Shown here: positions 32,497 to 43,165 of the stretch, piece after piece
How positions within the stretch are numbered: the stretch's first letter is position 1
How the letters are laid out: each line of letters begins with the position of its first letter
Assembly: GCA_019009955.1 (NCBI GenBank)
Contig: CM032230.1
Coordinates: forward strand, 13,346,501-13,410,500
Source: Riptortus pedestris
Lineage: Eukaryota > Arthropoda > Insecta > Hemiptera > Alydidae
Length of the DNA stretch: 64,000 nucleotides
Reading direction: 5' to 3'
Notes under the pieces: model-generated
What the model saw: the letters and a program-made list of their open reading frames with translations, nothing else
The model's database searches: none
Told to the model about the DNA's origin: nothing
Translations under genes and position numbers: made by a program

Positions 32497-34063
32497 CATT
32501 TAATACTTTGGTAATTCAAATAAAGGGTTAGAACCGCCAATATAAATGATACTATTGTCATACCTCTTACCTTAAAACGTAAACAACCCACTACACGAAA
32601 ACAATTTACCTGAACATCAACATCCCTCGTTTGACAGATCTTAGTGGTAAGTAAACAGATCTGGACTAAACGTAAACAACTAATACGGTGAACAGAGCAT
32701 AAAACCCACTGACTGACGGACAACCAACTCAGTACAACTATTGACAGGCTTGAAGATGATGCCATCGCATCGAAAGCGCTTGCCAGCGGTACTCAACCAT
32801 CAGCCAGTGACGACGGTCTCCACCGAGAGGTATGACAATAGTAACAAAAGATTTATTGCACATTTGTGATAAACAGTTCATTGGCATGCCAGTTTTTATG
32901 TAGGAAACGATATGTGTATGGCAACATCAGGGTATTGAAAATAATATAGATGAAAATATAAGTATAAGAGGGATACAAAATACAGAAAAAAATAAATAAA
33001 ATTAAAGTATATACATCTTGCTAATGTAGAAGAGAAGTGAAGAGTAGTGTGTAGAAATTGTAGACTATAGTGTGTTGTTTAATGTTTTTTAGATGTTTAA
33101 TTATTGTGTCTAAGTAGTTACTGTAATTGGTCAAAAGTTAATGTTTACCTGCTAATAAAATTTACTGTAAGATTGGTTACACAATTTTCATCACATAGCC
33201 AGATTCGAGTCGTTAACAAACGTAATTTTATGAACCAGTTGTGTATTGAGTATATATAAATATAAAAATTTGATGTGTGAATCTGCCAAATCTTTGCAAT
33301 TAAATAACATTGAGTGGATGCGCTTGTTCTGTTCGGATCTTTATGCGCAGAATTGATCCTCGGCAAACTTCTACCACTTGCTTACAATATTAGCGATTCT
33401 TTTACTAAGAGAAAGGTGGCCGTAAATTGAACATTGTTTATGAAGTGTACAAGATTTGCACAAAAAATATTTTCTGGCGCAAAAGAGTGTCATAATCTCG
33501 AACCTCATCCTCCAGAAGCCTTCTATTAGAGCTATGTCTGTAGTCCAGTCAATCATATGATTCATCTAACCGACATCGGTGACCCTCGACGGGAGGAACA
33601 CAATCCCGGCGGCACTTCATAAAATAATTGTTGTCAGCCTGTTATTTATGAGTGGGCTAGGAGGAGGCGTGAATTTGAAAAAAAAGGAAGAAAAACAAGG
33701 TGTCCGGAGAATAAAAGCAAAAATAGTAAGATGGAAAGGTGTAATGGTATATATAAGTGTGTATATGTATAAAAAAACTATAAAAAGGAATGAAATAAAA
33801 TATAAAGGTGGCTGGGTGAATAGAGGGGAGGCGAAGCCGAAAGGGAGCGTAGGTGTGGTATTGTCCAGGTTGACAGGAGACAAGAATTATAGGTTCTAGC
33901 TGTGTATATGCTAGCAGATACTATATCTCCCAGTGTCTCCCGTATCCCAGCTGATCCCCTGGCATAGAGTGCATATCTAGATAGCAGATATCCACAACAG
34001 TCAAACCAGTATTCGGTTATGCACAACCATCTGTAATGCCCGTCGCGCAAGGTTTCGATTAAT
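32497..34063. other. Unassigned stretch
   Basis: CTTGAAGATGATGCCATCGC then ATCGAAAGCGCTTGCC at 32749-32784 resembles short motifs near Penelope-like element ends. A 64-codon minus frame (33371-33565) includes CARKYFLCKSCTLHKQC, a Cys-rich string without a defined domain. The rest (33570-34060) is purine-rich and anonymous. Confidence 0.35.
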
Positions 34064-34501
34064 AAAAGTCCATCACGCAGGGGCTGCGTAAACTAAGCAG
34101 ATTTCCCACGTGAAGTTTTACAGTAGAGAAATTTCACGAGAGTCGAGCAGTTAAGGAAACGGCCGAACTAGTTTTTGGCATGATGAGTCACCCAGCCGTT
34201 AGCGGCCCAGATTTAATAAAAATGCAAATATCTCGGTTAATATTCAAGATAGAGAATAAATGTATATAACAATATTTATAGTAAATTTAATTTTCAAAAA
34301 GGTCAGTTCTATACAATTTTTCAATCCGACTTATTGTAACGGAGATATTTCGAATTTTCAAAAATCCTCCCCACTAACACCCCCCCCTCCCACTGATCCG
34401 ATTTCAGCCGTGAACGAACTTGATCTGTTGTTTTACATAAACGACTAAATATCGAGTTTGGTAACGATCAAACAAAAATTGCGACCGCTAGAGTGGTAAC
34501 A

Positions 34502-34577
<76 letters not shown>

Positions 34578-34682
34578 GTTTTGAACGGACCTCATTTTCA
34601 TCACATTTGAAGAAAAATTTCGAAAATTCCGTCCTGAGTACAACCTCAATAGCTGATTTCCCTTAAGAGAAATCTGCTAAAA
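34064..34682 (+). mobile_element. Element A, full-length (A1), CA-type microsatellite
   Basis: AAAAGTCCATCACGCAGGGG to AGAGAAATCTGCTAAAA. At the usual TA position there is (CA)n (34503-34560) followed by a short (TA)n, showing that the tract composition varies between copies. Confidence 0.88.
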
Positions 34683-35575
34683 CAATATAATCTAATATTT
34701 GCTTATGTCTGACAAACACCAGCACGTGAATAATATGCTCCAAAAGTATGTATCCATTGCAATAGAATAAATCTGCCGTATTCCATACATCTTTTCAACT
34801 TTACAAAATTAAAGAGTTACTAATTTTATATGAATCAATTAATGAATATGGATATTATTTCTACTGATAAGCGCTAATTTCTCCCGATTAATTAAATCTT
34901 CTGATAATAAAAGATTATTAAAAATGTTTTTAATATGAACCAAGGGATTTTCCCTCATTTTGAAACTTTCAAGTAATGGCTATCTCTTGTACCTATTTGT
35001 GCCGGAGCTAAAGTTTCTATATTTAATAACTGCACTTTTCCCATTAATAATAAGACGTATTGTAGCCACCAAACTCCAGTAGCACGATTTTTTTAGAGTT
35101 CTTTGAGAAATGGAATTTTTTGAAGAATGGTTGATCCACCCCAAGGGAAATAGAGACTGTTCTCTTAAGAGTTTCTTACTACCAAATATACTTTTGTAAA
35201 CCTCACAGTGGTCAGTAAAAGGAAAATCAAAATAAGTTTGGTTAACTGTTTTTCCGAAATTTCTGATAAGTAGGTTGTTGCTATTACTGTTTAATTTAGT
35301 AATTATTTTATTTTACTATTAATAAAAATATTTAAAATTTACTAGCTCTAGACATAAAAAAGTTGTTTAACAGTTTTACACTTTAAGAGCTATATTTTCA
35401 TTATGCTTGGCCTTGGGTCACTGACGTATATTTCTATCAAGTTTGAATAGAACCGCAAAATATCATCTAGAGAGGATTGTATTACAATTCATTCTATTCT
35501 TCAACACCTTTGTCATCACCAATAAAATTTTTATCTTAATGATAGATAGTAATTCTTGTCAAACCTATTTGAATG
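34683..35575. other. Unassigned stretch
   Basis: AT-rich. A minus-strand frame near 34900-35200 has a faint LINE-like look but stops make this undecidable by eye. Confidence 0.35.
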
Positions 35576-35725
35576 TACTACATCTTGTAAAGATATCTTT
35601 AAAACAATATTAGGTATTTAAGCTTGGACTAAGACATTCCACGTTATATTCACTTATTGTTAAAGTGCGATGATAAAAAGGGCGGGGGGTTATTGAAGGC
35701 TGAAAATGAAAAAAAAAAATTATTT
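35576..35725 (+). mobile_element. Element A3 body fragment
   Basis: TAAAACAATATTAGGTATTT, AAGCTTGGACTAAGAC and GGGGGGTTATTGAAGGCTGA match the A3 middle. No ends. Confidence 0.55.
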
Positions 35726-36084
35726 GTTTCTGTAATCGTTGAATAATGGTAACATTACTAAACTGAAATGAGTGAAGAAAGTAAAACATTTTGAAATAGA
35801 GTGAAGAAAGTAATCACTTTCTTCACAAATGAAGAAAGTGAATTGCCTTCTTAATTAGTAATAAGTATAAATTAAAAAATAATTTGAAGTTGAAAATTAA
35901 ATTTGTTTTTAAATGTTTCTTAACATTGTAAGAATTTATTTTAACAAAATAAATTGAAATGTGAATGAATTATTGGTGGAAATAATCAATATATTTTAAA
36001 ATTTAAATATAATAATTATTACCTTCCTTGTTTATAACCTGCACTTGTTTATAACTGCACTACTTCACAATCATCACTAGTTGT

Positions 36085-36160
36085 TTTATAACTATGCTTA
36101 TAACCTTTCATAACCATGCTTATAACCTTTCACAACCATGCTTATAACCTACCAACAACA
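36085..36160 (+). repeat. Three ~22-bp direct repeats
   Basis: AACCATGCTTATAACCTTTC recurs three times with small changes. Confidence 0.75.
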
Positions 36161-36250
36161 AACCATAATCTTCACATCACCCTAATTTTGTTCATATTCT
36201 GGTTAGATCTGATCATGTATTACACGATTAAAGAAAAAATTTAATATTAC

Positions 36251-36359
36251 ACTCGTGACGAAAGTAGAATTTACAACTCTCGTGAAATTACCAGACTCGC
36301 TCCGCTCGTGAGGCTAAACGTTTCACTCGAGTTGTAAAATGATCTACTTTCGTCACTTG
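36251..36359. repeat. Imperfect foldback palindrome (~109 bp)
   Basis: The left arm CGTGACGAAAGTAGAATTTA pairs with the right arm containing CTACTTTCGTCAC (36345-36356). Inner pairs include ACAACTCTCGTGAAA with TTTCACTCGAGTTGT. The central loop contains GACTCGCTCCGCTCGTGAGG, itself partly self-complementary. No target duplication is obvious. Possibly a small foldback element. Confidence 0.75.
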
Positions 36360-36384
36360 AATAATAAATAACTATTACTAAGAG

Positions 36385-36600
36385 ACAAAATGTACAGAGA
36401 AACGTTTATTGAACAATAATAACAAGAGTGGTTATAATTATTATTCAATCCGACTCATATTAACGGAGATATTTTGCATATTCGATTTTCTCCACATCAC
36501 TCCGGTCCGAATTCGATCGTTAACGAACTTGATCTGTTGTTTTACATGAAATGCTTATGTATCGAGTTTGGTAGCTATCAAGCAAAAAATTTGTTGAGTA
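36385..36600 (+). mobile_element. Element A body fragment
   Basis: CAATCCGACTCATATTAACG, GAGATATTTTGC and GAACTTGATCTGTTGTTTTA, then ATCGAGTTTGGTAGC. Ends lost. Confidence 0.6.
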
Positions 36601-36774
36601 AACTAAGCGGTCTACAGATTCACTAAACTATAAAATATGGTTTCAAAGGTGGTCAGTTAAGGTGTATACCTTTATCAAGCCAAAAACTACCAATAAATAA
36701 AATCTTATGTATAATATATATTTAACAACTTATTAGATGTTTTCCCGTTGAGTAAATGAGCTATTAAGTTCTAG

Positions 36775-36866
36775 AATATTTCTCTTGAGGGAAATCATTT
36801 ACTGAAGTTCAACTCATGACAAAGCTTTCATCTATTGTCCATTGATCGAAAATGCAGTCTATTCAA

Positions 36867-36925
<59 letters not shown>
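36775..36925 (-). mobile_element. Element A 3'-end fragment with TA tract
   Basis: TTTCTCTTGAGGGAAATCAT, GAAGTTCAACTCATGAC and ATTGATCGAAAATGC, then (TA)n from 36871 to 36924, with Helitron B copy 4 immediately after. Confidence 0.65.
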
Positions 36926-36926
<1 letters not shown>

Positions 36927-38389
36927 TAGCGCAGATACCCGGCTTCGCCCGGGAATTCATCTTGTGGCTGAATGGTGATGGTATATTTTTACCAGGCTTT
37001 ACATTGCACAATATTTTGACATTTACCCGTCGCAGTGTTTATGATTGATACCCGTCGTTGCCGGTGGATTTGCTAATAATTAGAATTATTTGTTCAATAA
37101 TTTCTTCACAGTCTTCGATATTTTTATATTTCCCGTCTTTATACATGTAAATATGGTGAATTTTTTATATCAAGGCCTCCCTTATAAACCCCCTCCCGTT
37201 CGAACATAAAAATTTTAATATACTTATAAGCATGGAAGAATTAATGCTTGATTGACATACGGAGTTTTGTTAGTTCGGCTTCAGCCGTTAGTGCCCGCTA
37301 AAGTTTAAAAAACGTATACTCATTTATACTTAGTATAGACCAAAAGTGTATACAACAAAAGTTACTCCAAATAACAAATTAAACAACTTTTGTTAAGTTT
37401 ATATTTGCGGAAAAAACCACAATAGGGAACGAAATATCGTTATTTTTAATTTCAGACCTTCCTTATAACCCCCACCACTTTGCCCGTCCCTAGTAAAGTT
37501 GGTATGGCTTTATTATAAGGGAAATCGTTAGTATTAATTCACATAGCGAGTTTGGCTTTAGTTCGGTTGAGTCTTTTGTGCCAAAATAAAATTTTTGGGC
37601 TCCCGACTTTAGTTTTTAGCGTTATAACTCATTTATACTCCCGTATACGGCAAAAGTGTATATAACAAAAGTTTACTCTAAATAACAAAAATAACAACTT
37701 TTATTATGTGCCATATTGACTGAGAAAAGCAATAGGGGAAACGAAATATCACTCGCTATTTTTTAAATTTCAGGCCTTCCCTTATAACCCCCACTCCTGC
37801 ACGTTCCCTAGATATGTTGGTATGGCCTTATTATAATGAAGGCCTCACTGCTAATACACATACGAGTTTTATTTAGTTCGGTTGAAGTCTTTTTTGGCAT
37901 ATTAATAATTGTTTGACTCCCGCTATAATTTTTAGCGTTATAACGCATTTAAACTTCGGTATACGACAAAAGTGTATATAACCAAAAGTTACTCTAAATA
38001 ACAAAATAAAACAACTTTTGCTATGTGCATTTTATTTGCCGGAAAAACCAATGAAAACGAAAATATCGCTATTTTAATTTCAGGTTTCCATTATAGCCCC
38101 ACTAACTCGTTCGCCTCAGAGAAAACTTAATATAGCCTAAAGTCTACAGTTGGGTTAGTAGTAATATACATACCAAGTTTCATAAAATTCGGTTCAGCCG
38201 TTTTTGCGTGAAAAGGTAACAACAAACAATCAAAACAAACAATCAAACAAACAAACAAACCAAACAAAGAACAATACATACACGAAGAAACAAAATGCAG
38301 ATATGGGTTGGTTCTATGACATGTGAAACGAAAAGTTTATCCGTGAAATATCGCGAAAAAAATCAATGTACAGACAGAGGTTACAATTT

Positions 38390-38400
<11 letters not shown>
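36926..38400 (-). mobile_element. Helitron B copy 4 with about four internal repeats
   Basis: Its 3' end on the minus strand is CCCGGGCGAAGCCGGG, TATCTGCGCTAG|T: a perfect hairpin and CTAG terminus. Plus-strand phrases CTCCCTTATAA..CCCCC at about 37170, 37460, 37785 and 38090 mark four subrepeats. The 5' end (CAGAGGTTACAATTTTATAT) is at about 38380-38400. Many single-base differences occur in 37700-38200. It carries no coding sequence. Confidence 0.82.
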
Positions 38401-38443
<43 letters not shown>

Positions 38444-38445
38444 TT
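38401..38445. repeat. (TA)n microsatellite
   Basis: TA repeats next to the 5' end of the Helitron. Confidence 0.85.
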
Positions 38446-38704
38446 TTAATTTTTGTTTAAAAAATTTTCCTTTGCAAATTACCCATTCACAATGTATCAT
38501 GTATGTTCGTTATGCCTCATAATTTTGTATAGAAGAAATGTAAAGTTCATAAATTAGTTGTTGTAAATAAAATAAAAAGAAAAAAACACATAATATACAT
38601 AAAGACAGAACAAACAATAAAATGCGATGAAAAATTAAAATGCATAATAAAAAAAAAAACCCAAAAAAATATTAATTTAACTTCATTAGGAAAGTTATGT
38701 CACT
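38446..38704. other. A-rich stretch, possible LINE 3' UTR
   Basis: Low-complexity A/T sequence to the 3' side of the minus-strand LINE fragment; GTAAATAAAATAAAAAGAAA may be part of its tail region. Confidence 0.35.
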
Positions 38705-39262
38705 TAACTTATTGGATTATTCTTGATGCAGGGAGAAAATGGAAGGGGAGACATAAAATATTATTCTTTAAGTAAAATGTTAAAAACGCCCGCTGTTTCT
38801 ATTAAACTTTTAGAAAAATGCCTAAATATAAATGGATATTTTTTATTGAAAGTCTTCAGATCTATTGGCCATTGGTCTTTGTTTTTGAGAAGTTTTTGTT
38901 GGAGTGTGTTTAATAACTGTGTAGTCAGTGTGCAAGTGTAGATGAGGTGTTCTATAGTCTGTTCACTTGTTCTGTCACAGGGGTAATTTTTGTCATTTAG
39001 TATTTTGAACCTATGTAAATTAAGCTTTACTAGTTCCGTGTCCAGTGAGTACTTGTGTCGAGTAATAGTCAGTGGCTGTGCAGGTGTTGAGGTATTCGTC
39101 TAGATCTGGAATGAATATGTTCAAATGCATGCCTTTTTTAGCAGATTTCCCTTCAGGGAAATCAGCTATTGAGGTTGTACTCATGACGGAATTTTCGAAT
39201 TTTTTCTTCAAATGTCCATCCATCCTACCTAGGAGATGACGAAAATGAGGTCCGTTCAAAAC

Positions 39263-39313
<51 letters not shown>

Positions 39314-39932
39314 CTGTTACCGCTCTAGCGGTCGCAATTTTTGTTTGATCGTTACCAAACTCGATATTTAGTCGTTTTATGTAAAAAGAAAGATCAAGTT
39401 CGTTAACGGCTGAAATCGGACCAGTGGGAGGGGGGGGGTTTAGAGGGGAGGATTTTCGAAAATTCGAAATATTTCCGTTAGTATACGTCGGATTGAAGAA
39501 TTGTATAGAATCAATCCTATTGCCCATTAAATTTACTATAAATATTGTTCTATACATTTATTCTCTATCTTGAATATTAACCGAGATATTTGCATTTTAT
39601 TAAATCTGGGCGAATAACGGATGAGAGTAACTTTCCCGCCAAAACCTAGGTCGGCCGTTTCCTTCCTTACCTGTTCGGCTCTCGTGAAATTTCTCTATTG
39701 TAACACTTCACGTGGGAAATCTGCTTAGTTTACGTAGCCCCTGTGTGACGGACTTTCTGTTTTGTCCCATCGCCCCTGCCAATATTTTATTGTGTCTGTA
39801 CGTAACGTGTATTGTAGATTTTGTTCAATGTCGAAGTATGTTACTGGAATATTCTGGTCCTTGGACATATTTTTTCCAATTTTGTCAACTAATTCGTTTT
39901 CGTAGAGTCCGGCGTGTCCTTTGTATATATTT
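38705..39932 (-). pseudogene. RNase H-type LINE fragment, interrupted by element A
   Basis: The part at 39757-39932 reads KGHAGLYENELVDKIGKNM, SKDQNIPVTYFDIEQNLQYT, LRTDTIKYWQGRWDKTE: the end of a LINE RNase H domain (K-G-H-x-G-x-x-x-N-E-x-x-D). After the insert, 39111-38740 continues FIPDLDEYLNTCTATDYYST, QVLTGHGTSKA and then a Cys-containing tail (YPCDRTSEQTIEHLIYTC) and INKxxxFNILLKE before a stop. The two parts join in phase with the plus-strand copy at 39971-40464, confirming they were one gene. RT is not present here. Confidence 0.72.
39136..39756 (-). mobile_element. Element A, full-length (A1), inserted in a LINE
   Basis: TTTTAGCAGATTTCCCTTCA (hairpin CCCTTCAGGG) to GTGTGACGGACTTT. 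TA tract at 39264-39309. The LINE reading frame on either side (...DKT and GMHLNIFIP) leaves only an oligo-A at the junction: 3 A's at the 5' edge and 6 at the 3' edge, against about 5 inferred in the target. Confidence 0.9.
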
Positions 39933-39970
39933 ATATATATATATATATAGATATATATATATATATATAT
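39933..39970. repeat. (TA)n microsatellite between two LINE fragments
   Basis: TATATATATAGATATATATA-type tract separating the minus-strand and plus-strand LINE fragments. Confidence 0.8.
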
Positions 39971-40668
39971 CAGCGTCAAAAGATACCAAAATTCCAGTAT
40001 GCTACAACAAAATAACAAAATCACACTTAAAAACACAATTACTCAATGACACAATTAACACATGAAAACAGAAATGGTATACGACTATGAATGGACAACA
40101 TTTATAGATATTTATTCCAGTCATTAAAGAATACTTAGGACAAAAATTAATATCAACAGACTTTTACTTGACACAATTATTAACTGGACACGGAACAACA
40201 AATTCTTATTTTAATCGTTTTGGCCTAACAGATCAACCTAACTGTTAATGCGACTTTACTACTGAACAGACATACAGACACTTGCTCTATGACTGCAGAC
40301 TACTAACAAACCAAAGAGAAGACTTTAAAACCCAATTAAAATGCCGACAAGAAAATTGGCCTGTTGAGGAAAAACTATTATTTTATAAACATAATAAACC
40401 GTTAAAACAGTTTGCTGAAGAAATGTATGACTTCCTAAATTATTTAAAACTGAAATACAGTTAAATTAATTAATTATTCAGCATTGAATCCAAAATTTGT
40501 TTTTTTTTTTCTTTTCTTTGTAGTGAATAATTTTATTGTACAAATATTTTATGTTAAAAAAAAATGGTATGTATCAAGCACACGTTATGTACTAATTATT
40601 GTACAGGACGTGTGGTAATAAACTCCCTTCCTGTTGGGTTACTTCAGGAAGGAAATAAATAAAAAAAA
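39971..40668 (+). pseudogene. RNase H-type LINE 3' fragment with tail
   Basis: Reads SASKDTKIPVCYNKITKSHL, KTQLLND..., IFIPVIKEYLGQKL, QLLTGHGTTNSYFNRFGL, then TTEQTYRHLLYDCRLLTNQR and ends NYLKLKYS with a stop at 40464. Same family as 38705-39932. The 3' UTR ends with a stem-loop (CCTTCCTG...CAGGAAGG, 40628-40655) followed by AAATAAATAAAAAAAA, a plausible LINE 3' end recognised by its reverse transcriptase. Two stops interrupt the upper part. Confidence 0.75.
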
Positions 40669-40694
40669 TATAACTATATATATATATATATATA

Positions 40695-40760
40695 TAGTCG
40701 AAAATTGCGTCATGAGTACAACCTCAATAGCTGATTACCCTTATGAGAAATATGCTAAAA
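40695..40760 (+). mobile_element. Element A 3'-end fragment
   Basis: GTCGAAAATTGCGTCATGAG, then ACAACCTCAATAGCTGATTA and a broken hairpin (CCCTTATGAGAAATATGC) before TAAAA. TA tract just upstream (40674-40695). Confidence 0.7.
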
Positions 40761-41229
40761 TGTGATGAAGGTGATAATTCCGACGAACTATCTCCAGTAA
40801 AAGGTGGAAGTGTTCCAGGAGGAGTTAGGGACCGCCTGTCATAGCCATCAATGGTGGTGACATAGGCTCAGGTCCCTGAGGCCTGTAGCGCCGATTCAGT
40901 GAATAAAAGCAGGGGCGGCGAAGGAGTTTATTGATGTGCTGGTCTGTAGAGTGGTGAGGGGGGAGGGTGGAGAGAAAATGCTATAATTGCAGGAGGCTAT
41001 TGTAGCTAGGATGAGGATAAGCCCCATCCTAGGATTAGCCCTACTCAACCCCTTCCCCTTCTCAAGCCTTTCTAGAGTCACTCCTAACCCCTCAAAAGCA
41101 ATTCCTACAAATCGGCAAATGTCGATAAAGTGTTAGAAAGTAACAGACAGCCAGTTATTCGGATCGATGTGGATTTTCGGAAGTGAAAAGAATAAACGTC
41201 GAAGGTAGATCGCTTTATGATTTTCGAAA
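40761..41229. other. Unassigned stretch
   Basis: Less AT-rich than its surroundings (40790-41100); no domain in a 61-codon minus frame. Unrecognised. Confidence 0.4.
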
Positions 41230-41400
41230 TTTTAGCAGATTTCCCCTATGGGAAATGAGCTTTTCAGTGTCTACCCATGACTCAATTTCCGGATCATGTC
41301 TTGAAACGTACATCGAAAATAAGTTCCGTTCACATTTATAAAAGTGGAGGCTTCGTTATGAAAGATTTCCCACGTGTGGCACATTTTTACATTTATCTTT
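41230..41400 (-). mobile_element. Element A 3'-end fragment
   Basis: TTTTAGCAGATTTCCCCTAT with GGGAAAT (compensated hairpin), CCCATGACTCAATTTCCGGA and AAAATAAGTTCCGTTCAC. The 5' half is absent, although GGAGGCTTCGTTATGAAAG and GATTTCCCACGTG at 41346-41378 look like a plus-oriented 5' end remnant. Confidence 0.55.
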
Positions 41401-41419
41401 AAAAGTAAAAGTTCAATGA

Positions 41420-42256
41420 TACCAATACCTGGAATTTAAGCTTAGAATAAAGTATTTCATGATATAATAGCTATTGATAATAAGACGTGAGTAGGAGTTG
41501 GGGTTTACTAAAGACTGAAAACTGCAAAATCCAAATATCTCGGTTAATATGCATGATAGATATAATTCTTAAATAGCAACATTTAAAGGCAATTAAATAA
41601 TATTGCTTCTATACACTTTTTCTATCCGACTTATAATATTTCCGGAATTAATCCCCCTTAGACCCCTTCTCCACCCAGTCCGATTTCAGCCGTTTACTTG
41701 ATCACTCAAAAACATATAGTACAAAATAGAATAGGTCTACAGCATACCTAAAAAGATTTAAAAGGGTTAACTTTTATTATATTCCTTAGACAAAACACGG
41801 ATATGAGAAAGAATCAGATATTAAACAAATATTTTCCATAATATAAATGTACAAAACTAAATAAATAAATATATATATATATAATATATATATATATACA
41901 TATATATATATAAATATATATATAAATGTACTAGTATATAGGAATAACAAAATTTTTGTATTAAAACCACTTTAAATTGTTGTCTATATTACAATTCTAA
42001 TGTTTATTAATTGTCTTTATTGCTAGTATTTAATGATTATTCGTTGTATTTAATTTTTTAGTTGTTGTTTCAGGTTTTGTTATTTTTCTATAATTTTGTT
42101 TTCATTTTACATTGTGAAACTTTGAGCCAAATCGCCAAGATGCGGGTGCTTCTGTATAAATAAAAAAAAATGATACTTGATTTGAATGGACTTGATCTTT
42201 CTTTTTACATAAAACGCTTATATTTTAACTTTAGTTACGATTAAACAATAATTACA
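41420..42256 (+). mobile_element. Element A3 body, split by a LINE 3' end
   Basis: AATCCAAATATCTCGGTTAA, TTTTTCTATCCGACTTATAA and CAGTCCGATTTCAGCCGTTT lie left of the insertion. GGACTTGATCTTTCTTTTTA, CATAAAACGC and GATTAAACAATAATTAC continue right of it, then the microsatellite. Confidence 0.7.
41703..42173 (+). mobile_element. 5'-truncated LINE 3' end with 8-bp TSD
   Basis: TACTTGAT occurs at 41695-41702 and again at 42174-42181, flanking about 471 bp that ends TAAATAAAAAAAAATGA. The last part, GAGCCAAATCGCCAAGATGC then GGGTGCTTC, resembles the 3' end at 51420-51455 of the RNase H LINE (GAGCAATATCGCCTCGCTGC on the minus strand). A typical 5'-truncated target-primed insertion. Confidence 0.7.
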
Positions 42257-42273
42257 TCGCGCGCGCGCGCACA

Positions 42274-42327
<54 letters not shown>

Positions 42328-42375
42328 TATACCTTATATATATATATATTATATATATATATATATATATACCTT
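42257..42375. repeat. Compound GC/CA/TA microsatellite
   Basis: GCGCGC, then (CA)n, then (TA)n, at the microsatellite position of the element A copy. Confidence 0.85.
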
Positions 42376-42547
42376 TATTATCAAATTTATTTTAATATAT
42401 TTAACGCTACGGCATAATAGGTATTTAAATTCGTTGGGTCTGTATTAAAATTAACTACATTCCCAAGGTCTTTGGATATGTGCTTGGGTTCCAGAATTTT
42501 CCTCTACCAGACTTCGTTTCGGTGTGGAATACCGAATAAAGTATTTC

Positions 42548-42548
<1 letters not shown>
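42376..42548. other. Unassigned segment between microsatellites
   Basis: No recognised feature; CTTCGTTTCGGTGTGGAATA at 42513 is not assigned. Confidence 0.4.
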
Positions 42549-42601
<53 letters not shown>

Positions 42602-42625
42602 TAGATAGATAGATAGATAGATATT
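42549..42625. repeat. (TA)n(TAGA)n microsatellite
   Basis: TA repeats to 42600 followed by GATA repeats. Confidence 0.9.
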
Positions 42626-43165
42626 TATTTGTTTTATCGTTACCAAACTCGATATATAAGCATTTTATGTACAAAGATATATCAAGTTCGTTAACGGCTG
42701 AAATCGGACGTACAGGGGCTAACAGAAAGCTGATACAATAAAATAGGAATAGCTCTTTAAATATATGAGTTACAAATAAATGTACAGATCAACAATTTTA
42801 CAGCATCAATATTTTAACCAAATTGGTTCAATAACATTTTTCCATTCGACTCACAATAAAGGAGGTATTTTAAAATTTCGGACCTCCGCCTATGGTCTGA
42901 TTTCATCCATTAACGAACATTATAGTTGAATTAAACGGCTAAATATGGTATTGATCAAATAATCATTTTCGAGTCATGATCGGAAAATCTTAATTAATGA
43001 CGTAATCAGGCATAATGTATTTCACACAGTAAACGTTCAATGAAGGCAATATTTAGTATTTATGCTTTGAATAATGAGCTTCGTGATATAACAACTTCTT
43101 GTTAATGTGGCGCATGTAGGGCTGGGGGTTTACTGAAGGATGAAAACAAAAATGCATGCTCTGTT
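42626..43165. mobile_element. Element A remnants, both orientations
   Basis: Minus: CGTTACCAAACTCGATATAT, CAAGTTCGTTAACGGCTGAA, ATCGGAC (42639-42711). Plus: GTTCAATAACATTTTTCCAT, TCGACTCACAATAAAGG, and the A3-like TATTTATGCTTTGAATAATG (43060-43080). Confidence 0.5.

Noticed and set aside
32749..32784. Hammerhead-ribozyme-like motif near a Penelope-type end
   Set aside because: The conserved CTGATGA core could not be placed together with GAAA in a foldable arrangement.
33371..33565. Cys-rich frame as a zinc-finger exon
   Set aside because: Cysteine spacing fits no zinc-finger class I know and there is no splice-bounded exon.
39225..39557. 110-codon frame containing a long Tyr-Ile repeat
   Set aside because: It is the translation of element A with its TA tract; similar frames occur in many other copies (for example 2352-2540, 25385-25613) and reflect the repeat, not a gene.
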